Of a stretch of 52,262 nt of DNA, positions 22,246-31,025 are shown piece by piece. Position numbers and translations under genes: made by a program. Positions within the stretch are counted from its first letter, which is position 1. Each line of letters starts with the position of its first letter. Below the pieces are notes generated by a model. The model saw only the letters and a list, made by a program, of their open reading frames with translations, searched no databases and was not told the origin of the DNA. The stretch comes from Rubrivivax gelatinosus (lineage in GTDB: Bacteria; Pseudomonadota; Gammaproteobacteria; Burkholderiales; Burkholderiaceae_C): NCBI RefSeq assembly GCF_016583785.1, contig NZ_NRRU01000028.1:1-52262 (forward strand), read 5' to 3'.

Positions 22246-23214
22246 ATGGCGGGGGACGCGAAGAAGCTCCAGCCAATCATCATCAAGCGCGTCAAGAAGG
22301 GCGGCCATGCCGTCCACGGCGGCGCCTGGAAGATCGCCTACGCCGACTTCGTCACGGCGATGATGGCCTTCTTCCTGCTGATGTGGCTGCTGGGCAGCAC
22401 CACCGACGGCGACCGCAAGGGCATCGCCGACTACTTCAGCTCGCCGCTGAAGGTGGCGCTGAACTCGGCCGGCACCGGTGCCGGCGACGCCTCGCACGTG
22501 CTCAAGGGCGGCGGCCAGGACCTGACGCGCACCAACGGCCAGGTCAAACGCGGCGACATCGAGGCGCCGCGCGCCACCGTCAACCTGCAGGCCCTCAAGC
22601 AGGAACAGCTGCGCGCCGAGATCGTGCGCCTGAAGGACCTGAAGCGCCGCATCGAGGAAAAGATCAACGGCAACAAGCGCCTGCAGGCGATGCGCTCGCA
22701 GCTGCGGCTGGACATGACACGCGACGGGCTGCGCATCCAGATCGTCGACGAGCAGAACCGGCCGATGTTCGCCAGCGGCAGCGCCGTCGTGCAGCCCTAT
22801 ATGCGCGAACTGCTGCAGGAGATCGGCTCGGTGCTGGGCGAGGTGCCCAACCGGCTGACGCTGGAGGGCCACACCGACGCCATGCCCTATGCCGGCGGCG
22901 AGCGCGGCTACAGCAACTGGGAGCTCTCGGCCGACCGCGCCAACGCCTCGCGCCGCGTGCTCGCCGAGGGCGGCCTGCCCGAAGACCGCATGCTGCGCGT
23001 GCAGGGGCTGGCCTCGAGCTCGCCCTTCGACCGCCAGGACCCGCTGGCGCCGACCAACCGGCGCATCAGCATCATCGTCATGAACCGCGAGGCGGAAGAC
23101 CGCTTCTTCCGCACCGAACCGGACGCCGTCGAGGCCGTCGGAGACGACGCCGCGATCAACGCCGATTCGCCGAATGCCGCAGGCGGCTTAAGTCCGCCGC
23201 CCGGCAACCGATAA
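22246..23214 (+). CDS. motB: Flagellar motor stator protein MotB
   Basis: 322-residue stator subunit. The N-terminal [41 protein letters not shown] contains the proton-carrying Asp34 in its single membrane helix. A plug/linker region follows, then an OmpA-like peptidoglycan-binding domain at about 170-275 ([35 protein letters not shown]). The C-terminal tail is acidic and probably disordered. The ATG lies 5 bases after repeat copy B, and no clear ribosome site is visible, so translation efficiency may depend on the repeat. Confidence 0.96.
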   Translation: MAGDAKKLQPIIIKRVKKGGHAVHGGAWKIAYADFVTAMMAFFLLMWLLGSTTDGDRKGIADYFSSPLKVALNSAGTGAGDASHVLKGGGQDLTRTNGQVKRGDIEAPRATVNLQALKQEQLRAEIVRLKDLKRRIEEKINGNKRLQAMRSQLRLDMTRDGLRIQIVDEQNRPMFASGSAVVQPYMRELLQEIGSVLGEVPNRLTLEGHTDAMPYAGGERGYSNWELSADRANASRRVLAEGGLPEDRMLRVQGLASSSPFDRQDPLAPTNRRISIIVMNREAEDRFFRTEPDAVEAVGDDAAINADSPNAAGGLSPPPGNR

Positions 23215-23243
23215 ACAACGAAGCCGTGTTTCCAGGGTCTGCC

Positions 23244-23639
23244 ATGAATCCTTCCGACCTGAAATTTCTCATCGTCGACGACTTCTCGACCATGCGTCGC
23301 ATCGTGCGTGGCCTGCTCAAGGAGATGGGCTGCAACAACGCGGACGAGGCCGAGGACGGCGTCGTCGCGCTGAACATGCTGCGCGCGTCCAAGTACGACT
23401 TCGTCGTCTCCGACATCAACATGCCGAACATGAACGGCTTCGACCTGCTGAAAGCGGTCAAGGCCGACGGTTCGCTCAAGCACCTCCCGGTGCTGATGGT
23501 GACCGCCGAGGCGCGCAAGGAAGACATCGTGCTCGCCGCCCAGAGCGGTGCCGCGGGCTACATCGTCAAGCCCTTCACCAAGGCCACGCTGGAAGAAAAA
23601 GTCCAGAAGATCCTGCAGAAGCTGGCCGCCACCGCCTGA
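23244..23639 (+). CDS. cheY: Chemotaxis response regulator CheY
   Basis: 131-residue single receiver domain that, when phosphorylated by CheA, binds the motor switch protein FliM. All signature residues occur at canonical numbers: Asp12-Asp13, phospho-acceptor Asp57 (VVSDINMP), Thr87, Tyr106 and Lys109 (VKP). AGGG precedes the ATG. It follows motB by 29 bases and precedes cheZ by 14. No cheA, cheW, cheR or cheB lies in this window. Confidence 0.97.
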   Translation: MNPSDLKFLIVDDFSTMRRIVRGLLKEMGCNNADEAEDGVVALNMLRASKYDFVVSDINMPNMNGFDLLKAVKADGSLKHLPVLMVTAEARKEDIVLAAQSGAAGYIVKPFTKATLEEKVQKILQKLAATA

Positions 23640-23653
23640 ACGAGGGAAACAAT

Positions 23654-24286
23654 ATGAAGATGGAAGATCTGACCTCGTTCACCCCGGCCGAACCGCTGGC
23701 CGTCTCGCCCGAGGTGTTCCAGCAGCTGGGCTCGATCACGCGGCTGCTGCACGACACGATGCAGCAGCTGGGCGTGATGCCCAAGCTGCAAGTGGCGACC
23801 GACGGCCTGCCCGACGCGCGCAGCCGGCTGAACTACATCGCCAACAAGACCGCCGACGCCGCCAACAAGGTGCTGAACTCGGTCGACCAGGCCAAGGCCG
23901 AACACGCCAAGATTTCCGAGGCGACGCGCCAGATCGCGGCGCAGATCGTCGCGGACCCGGTGCGCGCGGTCGCCTCGGGCGCGGTGTTCAACTTCGCCCA
24001 GGACGTCGAACGCGCGACCTCGCAGATCGACGCCCACCTCACCGACATCATGATGGCGCAGGACTTCCACGACCTCACCGGCCAGGTGGTGGCCAAGGTC
24101 GTGACGCTGGCCAACGATCTCGAGGACAGCCTCGTCAAGCTGCTGGTCTCGGTGGTGCCGCCCGAGCAGCGCGAGAAGGTCGACCCCAACGTGCTGCACG
24201 GCCCGGTGGTCAACCCCGAAGGCCGGGCCGACGTCGTCGCCAACCAGGGCGAGGTCGACGACCTGCTGGCCAGCCTGGGGTTCTGA
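23654..24286 (+). CDS. cheZ: CheY-P phosphatase CheZ
   Basis: 210-residue protein that accelerates CheY-P dephosphorylation. The long central helices include the catalytic region MAQDFHDLTGQVVAKV, with the Asp and Gln of the DFxDLTGQ motif. The C-terminal QGEVDDLLASLGF is the CheY-binding peptide typical of the family. GAGGGA lies eight bases before the ATG. It is the last gene of the motA-motB-cheY-cheZ set. Confidence 0.96.
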   Translation: MKMEDLTSFTPAEPLAVSPEVFQQLGSITRLLHDTMQQLGVMPKLQVATDGLPDARSRLNYIANKTADAANKVLNSVDQAKAEHAKISEATRQIAAQIVADPVRAVASGAVFNFAQDVERATSQIDAHLTDIMMAQDFHDLTGQVVAKVVTLANDLEDSLVKLLVSVVPPEQREKVDPNVLHGPVVNPEGRADVVANQGEVDDLLASLGF

Positions 24287-24441
24287 GGGCCCCCGGCCAC
24301 CCGGCTGCCGACGCGCAGCCGGTGGCCCAGCGGCGCTCGCCCTGAGCGCCTGCGGCGCCCCGTTGGCGGCGGCCGCGTGACCGCCCGCGCCTGCCGCGCC
24401 GCATCCTGCGGCGCAGGCTCCAGAAGACGGGGCGTTTAAAC

Positions 24442-24453
24442 CCCGCTTATCGG
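24442..24453 (+). promoter_or_regulatory. Shared class 2 motif upstream of flhB
   Basis: CCCGCTTATCGG, 60 bases before the flhB ATG. The identical 12-mer lies 62 bases before flgB. Possible FlhDC-dependent promoter element (inference). Confidence 0.45.
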
Positions 24454-24513
24454 GCTCAAGTTCGGCGCCCGCGCCGGCACCATGGCAAGGCTCATATCAG
24501 AGCCGATTCCGCC

Positions 24514-25671
24514 ATGGCCGACGACTCACAAGACCGCCGCTTACCCGCTTCAGCACGCAAGATCAGCAAGGCCCGCCGTGACGGCCAGGTCGCGCGTTCG
24601 CGCGACCTGGGTCACTTCGCGGCGATGGGCACCGGGCTGGCGCTGCTGATCGGATTCGCGCCGCAGATGACCGACTGGATGCGGCGCCTGCTCGAAAGCG
24701 GGCTGCGTTTCGACGCCAAGGCGCTGGCGCAGCCGGGCTCGATGCTCGAGCGCCTGTCGGGTTCGGGCCTGGACATGCTCGTCGTCGTGCTGCCGCTCGG
24801 CGCGGCCGTCGGCGTCGTCGGTGCCGCGTCGGCCGTGCTGGCCGGCGGCTGGAACTGGACGATGAAGCCGATCACGCCCAACTTCAGCAAGTTCAACCCG
24901 CTCACCGGCATCGGCAACCTGTTCCAGCCGCAGCAGATGGGCAACACGCTCAAGGTCTGCCTGCTGGCGCTGGTGCTGGCGGCGATCGGCGCGATGTACT
25001 TCAAGTCGCACCTGCCGGAGTTCGCCTCGCTGATCTCGATGCCGCTGCCGGTGGCGCTGGACGAGACCGGCTCGCTGCTCAAGGGCGGCATGGTGCTGAT
25101 GCTGGTGGCGATGGCGCTGTTCGCCGTCGTCGACGTGCCGCTGCAGCGCTTCATGCTGATGCGCCGCCTGCGCATGAGCGTCGACGAAGCCAAGCAGGAA
25201 CACAAGCAGACCGAGGGCAACCCGGAGATCAAGGGCAAGATCCGCCAGAAGATGCGCGAGCTGTCGCGGCGCAAGATGATCGCCGCGGTGCCGTCGGCCG
25301 ACCTGGTCGTGATGAACCCGACCCACTTCGCGGTGGCGCTGAAGTACGACGAGGCCTCGATGGCCGCGCCGCGTGTCGTCGCCAAGGGCAGCGACCTGAT
25401 GGCTTTCCGCATCCGCGACGCTGCCAAGGCGGCCAACGTGCCGGTGCTGCAGGCGCCGCCGCTGGCGCGTGCGCTGTACCGCCACGCCGAGGTCGATGCC
25501 GAGATCCCGGCGGCGCTGTTCGGCGCCGTCGCCCAGGTGCTCGCCTGGGTCTACCAGCTGCGCGCCGCGATGGCCGCAGGCCGCCCGCTCAACACCCCGG
25601 CACCGGCGATCGTCGTGCCGGCCGGCTTCGATCCCGCCGAGGGCCTTGCCCGCCAGGAGCCTGAACAGTGA
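24514..25671 (+). CDS. flhB: Flagellar export gate switch protein FlhB
   Basis: 385-residue inner-membrane export component that switches specificity from hook to filament substrates. Four membrane helices fill about residues 30-215. The cytoplasmic domain has the autocleavage motif Asn268-Pro269-Thr270-His271 (MNPTHFAVALKY). The N-terminus (RRLPASARKISKARRDGQVARSRDL) is typical. No strong ribosome site is seen. Its stop overlaps the flhA GTG start by 4 bases, so the two are coupled. Confidence 0.96.
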   Translation: MADDSQDRRLPASARKISKARRDGQVARSRDLGHFAAMGTGLALLIGFAPQMTDWMRRLLESGLRFDAKALAQPGSMLERLSGSGLDMLVVVLPLGAAVGVVGAASAVLAGGWNWTMKPITPNFSKFNPLTGIGNLFQPQQMGNTLKVCLLALVLAAIGAMYFKSHLPEFASLISMPLPVALDETGSLLKGGMVLMLVAMALFAVVDVPLQRFMLMRRLRMSVDEAKQEHKQTEGNPEIKGKIRQKMRELSRRKMIAAVPSADLVVMNPTHFAVALKYDEASMAAPRVVAKGSDLMAFRIRDAAKAANVPVLQAPPLARALYRHAEVDAEIPAALFGAVAQVLAWVYQLRAAMAAGRPLNTPAPAIVVPAGFDPAEGLARQEPEQ

Positions 25672-27758
25672 ACGCGCTCACCCTACGCCTGAACACGCTG
25701 CTGGGCCCGAACGCGGCCGCGCTGAAGGTGATGATGCTGCCGCTCTTCGTCGTGATGATGCTCTCGATGATGGTGCTGCCGCTCCCGCCGTTCGTGCTGG
25801 ACCTGCTGTTCACCTTCAACATCGCGATCGCGCTCGTCGTGATGATGGTCTCGGCGCAGATGGTCAAGCCGCTGGACTTCGCCGCGCTGCCCTCGGTGCT
25901 GCTGGTGACGACGCTGCTGCGGCTGTCGCTGAACGTGGCCTCCACCCGCGTCGTGCTGCTCGAGGGCCACAACGGCCCCGGCGCCGCGGGCAAGGTGATC
26001 GAGTCCTTCGGCCACTTCCTGATCGGCGGCAACTTCGCCGTCGGCCTGATCGTCTTCGCGATCCTGGTCGTCATCAACTTCATCGTCGTCACCAAGGGCG
26101 CCGAGCGTATCGCCGAGGTCGGCGCGCGCTTCACGCTGGATGCGATGCCGGGCAAGCAGATGGCGATCGACGCCGAGCTCAACGCCGGCCTGATCGACGA
26201 GAACGAGGCCCGGCGCCGGCGCTCCGAGGTCGGCGAGGAGGCCGACTTCTTCGGCTCGATGGACGGTGCCAGCAAGTACGTTCGCGGCGACGCGATGGCG
26301 GGCCTCCTGATCCTGTTCATCAACATCGTCGGCGGCCTGATCATCGGCATGGCGATGCACGGCCTGTCGGCGGGCCAGGCGGCCGAGAGCTACATCCTGC
26401 TGGCCGTCGGCGACGCGCTCGTCGCCCAGATCCCGGCGCTGCTGGTGTCGGTGGCCTCGGCGATGGTGATCTCGCGCGTCGGCAAGGACCAGGACATCGG
26501 CACCCAGATCCGCGGCCAGGTCTTCGACTCGCCGCAGTCGCTCGGGCTGGCCGCCGGCATCGTGCTGATGCTCGGGCTGGTGCCGGGCATGCCGCACCTG
26601 GTCTTCCTGCTGATCGGCGGCGGCCTGGGCCTGCTCGCCTGGCAGCTGCAGCGCAAGAAGAAGAAGGCCGCGGCGCTGCCCGAACGCAAGGAGTCCGCCG
26701 ACCCGGCGCAGGCCAACGCCGAGGCCAGCTGGGACGACCTGGCACCGGTGGACACGCTCGGGCTGGAGGTCGGCTACCGCCTGATCCAGCTCGTCGACAA
26801 GGCACGCCAGGGCGACCTGCTGGCGCGCATCAAGGGCGTGCGCAAGAAGTTCGCGCAGGACGTCGGCTTCCTGCCGCCGCCGGTGCACATCCGCGACAAC
26901 CTGGAGTTGAAACCCAGCGTCTACCGCGTGACGCTGCGCGGCGCCGTCGTCGGCGAAGGCGAGGCCTATCCGGGCATGCTGCTGGCGATCAACCCGGGCG
27001 GCGCGCAGCAGCAGCTGCCCGGCACCAAGACCACCGACCCGGCTTTCGGCCTGCCCGCGACCTGGATCGAGGAGCGCCACCGCGAGATGGCCCAAATGGC
27101 CGGGTTTACGGTCGTTGATTGCGCGACCGTGGTGGCCACCCATCTTTCACACTTGATGCAACTGAACGCATCCCGGCTGTTGGGACGCGTCGAGACGCAA
27201 CAGCTGGTCGAGCACGTGACCAAGCTGGCCCCGAAGTTGATCGAGGACGTGGTTCCCAAGATGGTCGGTATCGCCACACTGCAGAAGGTTCTCCAGCTGA
27301 TGCTGGAGGAAGGCGTGCACATCCGCGACATGCGTTCGATCATCGAATGCCTGGCCGAGCACGCCGCCACCGTCACCGACCCGGGCGAGCTGGTGCGCCG
27401 CATCCGCACCCACCTGGCGCCGGCGATCGTGCAGCAGATCTACGGCCCGACCAAGGAGCTCGACGTGATCGCGCTCGACCCCGAACTCGAACGCCTGGTG
27501 ACGCAGGCCCTGACCTCGCCGCACGGCGCCGCGCTCGACCCGGGTGTGGCCGAGGCGATCACGAAGCGTGCCGCCGACACCGCGCGCCGCCAGGAGGACC
27601 TGGGCCTGCCGGCCTGCCTGCTGGTGCCCGACGCGATCCGCGCGCCGATGGCGCGCCTGCTCAGGCGTGCCGCGCCGCGCCTGAAGGTGCTGGCGCACAG
27701 CGAGATTCCCGAGACTCACTCGATCCGGATCGGTTCGATCATCGGAGCCAACGCATGA
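25668..27758 (+). CDS. flhA: Flagellar export gate protein FlhA
   Basis: 696-residue core export-gate subunit: about eight membrane helices in the first about 330 residues, with the conserved FHIPEP-like loop region (TLDAMPGKQMAIDAELNAGLIDENEARRRR), then a large cytoplasmic domain that docks chaperone-substrate complexes such as FliS-flagellin. It starts with GTG inside the end of flhB. The C-terminus (SEIPETHSIRIGSIIGANA) is typical. Length is standard. Confidence 0.97.
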   Translation: MNALTLRLNTLLGPNAAALKVMMLPLFVVMMLSMMVLPLPPFVLDLLFTFNIAIALVVMMVSAQMVKPLDFAALPSVLLVTTLLRLSLNVASTRVVLLEGHNGPGAAGKVIESFGHFLIGGNFAVGLIVFAILVVINFIVVTKGAERIAEVGARFTLDAMPGKQMAIDAELNAGLIDENEARRRRSEVGEEADFFGSMDGASKYVRGDAMAGLLILFINIVGGLIIGMAMHGLSAGQAAESYILLAVGDALVAQIPALLVSVASAMVISRVGKDQDIGTQIRGQVFDSPQSLGLAAGIVLMLGLVPGMPHLVFLLIGGGLGLLAWQLQRKKKKAAALPERKESADPAQANAEASWDDLAPVDTLGLEVGYRLIQLVDKARQGDLLARIKGVRKKFAQDVGFLPPPVHIRDNLELKPSVYRVTLRGAVVGEGEAYPGMLLAINPGGAQQQLPGTKTTDPAFGLPATWIEERHREMAQMAGFTVVDCATVVATHLSHLMQLNASRLLGRVETQQLVEHVTKLAPKLIEDVVPKMVGIATLQKVLQLMLEEGVHIRDMRSIIECLAEHAATVTDPGELVRRIRTHLAPAIVQQIYGPTKELDVIALDPELERLVTQALTSPHGAALDPGVAEAITKRAADTARRQEDLGLPACLLVPDAIRAPMARLLRRAAPRLKVLAHSEIPETHSIRIGSIIGANA

Positions 27759-27804
27759 CCACCGTCACGACCCCCACCCGCCAGCGCACTGAACGGGAGG
27801 CCGC

Positions 27805-29349
27805 ATGAACGTCAAGCGTTTCACCGCCCGCACCTCGCGCGAGGCGCTGGCGCTCGTGCGCCAGGCTTTCGGCGACGATGCCGTCGTCATGTCCACGCGT
27901 CCCTGCGCCGAAGGCGTCGAGGTGCTGGCGATGGCGCCGGAGTCGGTGCAGCAGCTCGAACGTGTCGCCTCCGTGCCCGCCGCCCAGGCGCAGCGCCAGC
28001 GTTCCGCCGCGCGCAGCCCGGCGCCGCGCGCCGAGCCGCGGCTGGAGCCGGCTCTCGAGGAGGCTGCGATCGACGATGACGTCGAGCAGCTGCAGATGAG
28101 CACGCTGTCGTTCCAGGACTACGTGCGCGAGCGCATGTTGAAGCGCCGCCAGACCGAGCTCGCCCGCGAAGCCGCCGCCGAGCCGCGCCAGCCCGGCGCC
28201 GTCAGCGCGCGCCGCGCCGAGGCCCAGCGTGAAGAACCCCCGGTGCGGCCCGCCGAGCCGGCACGGGCCCGTGCCGCCGCGGCCACCGCCGCCGCGCCGC
28301 GTGCCGCCGCCGAACCGCGGCGCGAACCGCCGGTGCTGCGCGAGGAGATCCGCCACGCCGAGCCGCTGCTGCCGCAGGCGCCGGTGCTGGCCGACGGCGC
28401 GCCGCGCCGCGACCAGGTCGAGATGATGGAAGAGCTGCGCTCGATGCGCGGCCTGATCGAGCAGCGTTTCGGCGCGCTCGCGTTCATGGAGAAGCTGCAG
28501 CGCCAGCCGCGCCAGGCGCAGCTGACGCAGAAGCTGCTCGGCTGCGGCTTCTCGCCGTCGCTGGTGCGCAAGCTGGTCGAAGGCCTGCCCGGCGGCTGCG
28601 ACGAACTCGCCTGGGCTGCCGGCGTGCTCGAGCGCAACCTCGCCACCGGCGAGCGCGAGAGCCCGCTGGAGGACATCGGCGGCGTCTTCGCGATGGTCGG
28701 CCCGACCGGCGTCGGCAAGACGACCAGCACCGCCAAGCTGGCGGCGGCTTTCGCCACCCGCCACGGCGCCGCCAACCTGGGCCTGATCACGCTCGACGCC
28801 TACCGCGTCGGCGCCCACGAGCAGCTGCGCACCTACGGCCGCATCCTGGGCGTGCCGGTGCACACCGCGCACGACCGCGCCTCGCTGGAAGACCTGCTGG
28901 ACCTGCTGTCGGCCAAGAAGATGGTGCTGATCGACACCGCCGGCATGGCGCAGCGCGACGCCCGCACGCGCGAGCTGCTGGACATGCTGTCGCACCGCTC
29001 GATCAACAAGCTGCTGGTCGTCAACGCCGCCGCCCAGGGCGAGACGATCGAGGAAGTGCTGCTGGCCTACGGCGCTGCCGCCTGCCGCGGCATCGTGCTG
29101 TCGAAAATGGACGAGGCCGTGAAGTTGGCCCCGGCGCTGGACGCGCTGATCCGCTACAAGCTCAAGGTGCTGGCGGTGGCCAACGGCCAGCGTGTGCCCG
29201 AGGACTGGCACCGGCTGTCGGCCAACGCGCTGGTGCAGCGTGCGCTGCGCGGCGGTGGCAGCCCGGCCTGGCGCATGGACAGCGCCGACATGAACCTGGT
29301 GTTCGCAGGCGTGCCCAACCCGGCCGCCGGCAACCCGCTGCACGCCTGA
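27805..29349 (+). CDS. flhF: SRP-type GTPase FlhF
   Basis: 514-residue GTPase of the SRP/SR family, involved in placing or assembling the flagellar base. It begins MNVKRFTARTSREALALVRQAFGDDAVV, then a long Ala/Arg/Glu-rich linker, then the NG domain: GPTGVGKTT at 299-307, LDAYRVGAHEQL, and the G3 motif IDTAGM. GGGAGG lies just before the ATG. It is 46 bases after flhA. Its usual partner FlhG is represented downstream only by a protein without an ATPase loop. Confidence 0.95.
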   Translation: MNVKRFTARTSREALALVRQAFGDDAVVMSTRPCAEGVEVLAMAPESVQQLERVASVPAAQAQRQRSAARSPAPRAEPRLEPALEEAAIDDDVEQLQMSTLSFQDYVRERMLKRRQTELAREAAAEPRQPGAVSARRAEAQREEPPVRPAEPARARAAAATAAAPRAAAEPRREPPVLREEIRHAEPLLPQAPVLADGAPRRDQVEMMEELRSMRGLIEQRFGALAFMEKLQRQPRQAQLTQKLLGCGFSPSLVRKLVEGLPGGCDELAWAAGVLERNLATGERESPLEDIGGVFAMVGPTGVGKTTSTAKLAAAFATRHGAANLGLITLDAYRVGAHEQLRTYGRILGVPVHTAHDRASLEDLLDLLSAKKMVLIDTAGMAQRDARTRELLDMLSHRSINKLLVVNAAAQGETIEEVLLAYGAAACRGIVLSKMDEAVKLAPALDALIRYKLKVLAVANGQRVPEDWHRLSANALVQRALRGGGSPAWRMDSADMNLVFAGVPNPAAGNPLHA

Positions 29350-29363
29350 CCGAGCCGACCCGC

Positions 29364-30146
29364 ATGAGCATGCGCGACTTCTACGCCTCCGTTCCCGCGC
29401 CGCTGGACCAGGCCCACGGCCTGCGCCGCCTGTTCGCGGCCTCGCGCCAGCATGTCGTGCCGCTGGCCGCCAACCCGCACGTGGCGTTCTCCGGCGTCGT
29501 CATCGACGAACTCACCGCCGCCTTCGTCGCCCGCGGCCGGCGCGTGCTGGTCGTCGACGCCGCCGACGGCGCCCCGGCGCCGCGCGAGATCTCGCTGCTG
29601 GACCTGGGCGCCGGCATCGAGGACCTGTCGCCGCAGATCGGCTACCTCGCCGCGCGTGGCCTGCCGCTGCGCCACGTCGACACCCGCGGCTCGGCCGCGG
29701 CCTTCGTCGACGCGCTCGCCCAGGCCGCACCCAAGGCCGACGTCGTGCTGCTGCACGCCAACGCCGGCGACCTGGCGCGCATGTTCATGCAGCGCCCCGC
29801 GCGCCCCATCCTGATCGGTGCCGACCATCCGGAAAGCATCAAACACGCCTACGCCGCCTGCAAGCTGCTCGCGCAGCGCTGCAGCCTGATGACCTTCGAC
29901 CTCGTGCTCGCCGCGCCGGGAGCCTCGCGCCGGGTGCGTGCGATCGCCTCCAGCCTGGGCAGCTGCGCCGACGCCTTCCTCGGCGCGCTGCTGCACGACT
30001 GGGCGGTGGTCGACCCCGCGTCGGACGCACGCTCGCGTCCCGACGGTGCGCTCGAGCGCCTCGTCGCTGCCCAACTCGCGCTCGACGAGGTGCCGCCGGG
30101 CACCGCGTTCGCAGCCCCGGTGCGTGCGGTCTGCACCCCGAATTGA
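29364..30146 (+). CDS. FlhG-like protein lacking a Walker A motif
   Basis: 260-residue protein in the place of flhG. The N-terminus keeps the DQAxxLR element known in FlhG to activate FlhF (DQAHGLR at residues 15-21). Where FlhG has the KGGVGKT P-loop, this protein has PLAANPHVAFSG, so ATP binding in the usual way seems lost. Later MinD-like strands remain recognisable (RRVLVVDAADGAP, DVVLLHANAGDLARMF, FDLVLAAPG). It may therefore regulate FlhF without ATP control (inference). It starts 14 bases after flhF and runs up to fliA. The length is about that of FlhG. Confidence 0.65.
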   Translation: MSMRDFYASVPAPLDQAHGLRRLFAASRQHVVPLAANPHVAFSGVVIDELTAAFVARGRRVLVVDAADGAPAPREISLLDLGAGIEDLSPQIGYLAARGLPLRHVDTRGSAAAFVDALAQAAPKADVVLLHANAGDLARMFMQRPARPILIGADHPESIKHAYAACKLLAQRCSLMTFDLVLAAPGASRRVRAIASSLGSCADAFLGALLHDWAVVDPASDARSRPDGALERLVAAQLALDEVPPGTAFAAPVRAVCTPN

Positions 30147-30181
30147 AACGCCAGGAACACGCCCCTCGAAAGGCTGCCCTC

Positions 30182-30898
30182 ATGTACACCGCCAAGGGAC
30201 AACTCGACGCCAACGCGCTGCTCAAGCAGTACAGCTCGCTGGTCCGTCGCCTCGCGCACCAGATGATCGCCAAGCTCCCGGCGAACGTCGAGCTCGACGA
30301 CCTGATCCAGGTGGGCATGATCGGCCTGTCCGACGCGCTGTCGCGTTTCGACGCCGCCCAGGGCGTGCAGTTCGAGACTTTCGCCACCCAGCGCATCCGC
30401 GGCGCGATGCTCGACGAGCTGCGCGGCAACGACTGGATGAGCCGCGGCGACCGCCGCCACCAGCGCACGATCGAGACCGCGGTGCACAAGCTCGAGCAGA
30501 AGCTGCACCGCGCGCCCAACGAGAGCGAGATCGCCCTGGAGATGGGCCTGTCGCTCGGCGACTACCAGGACCTGCTGACCAAGGTGCGCGGCACCCAGCT
30601 GATCTACCTGGAGGACATGAGCGGGGCCGACGGCGACGACGACTACCTCGACCGTCACCAGGTTCGCGACGAGGAGGCCAGCCCGCTGGGCCGGCTGCAG
30701 GACCAGCGCATGCGCCAGGCGCTCGTCGACGCGATCAAGAACCTGCCCGAACGCGAGCAGTACGTGATGAGCATGTACTACGAGCACGACATGAACCTGA
30801 AGGAGATCGCGGCCGTTCTCAAGGTCACCGAGAGCCGCGTCTGCCAGCTGCACAGCCAGTCGATCGCCCGCCTGCGCACCCGCCTGCGCGAATGGTGA
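30182..30898 (+). CDS. fliA: Flagellar sigma factor FliA (sigma-28)
   Basis: 238-residue sigma factor for late flagellar genes. Region 2 is LVRRLAHQMIAKLPANVELDDLIQVGMIGLSDALSRFD with the -10-recognition part QFETFATQRIRGAMLDELR. Region 4 is LPEREQYVMSMYYEHDMNLKEIAAVLKVTESRVCQLHSQSIARLR. ATG 30182 gives the standard length; a TTG at 30143 that overlaps the upstream stop would add 13 residues. It should read the sigma-28 promoters listed here. FlgM is its anti-sigma factor. Confidence 0.96.
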   Translation: MYTAKGQLDANALLKQYSSLVRRLAHQMIAKLPANVELDDLIQVGMIGLSDALSRFDAAQGVQFETFATQRIRGAMLDELRGNDWMSRGDRRHQRTIETAVHKLEQKLHRAPNESEIALEMGLSLGDYQDLLTKVRGTQLIYLEDMSGADGDDDYLDRHQVRDEEASPLGRLQDQRMRQALVDAIKNLPEREQYVMSMYYEHDMNLKEIAAVLKVTESRVCQLHSQSIARLRTRLREW

Positions 30899-31025
30899 CG
30901 CCGGCCGCGTGAACGAATCCGCACGCCACGACACGCTCGCGCGTGCCTGGCGTCATGGCCCCCGTGGGGTGTTGTCGCATCTGCTAGAAGCGCAAGTGCG
31001 GTCCCGCCTTGCCCCAGGAGAGACG

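Noticed and set aside
24455..24512. Sigma-28 promoter for flhB (TCAAGTTC at about 24455)
   Set aside because: The -35 fits but the sequence at the -10 position (CGGCACCA) does not; flhB is expected to be class 2.
30909..31025. 39-codon extension of the chemoreceptor
   Set aside because: ATG 31026 has AGGAG at good spacing; the extension has no chemoreceptor-like pattern.
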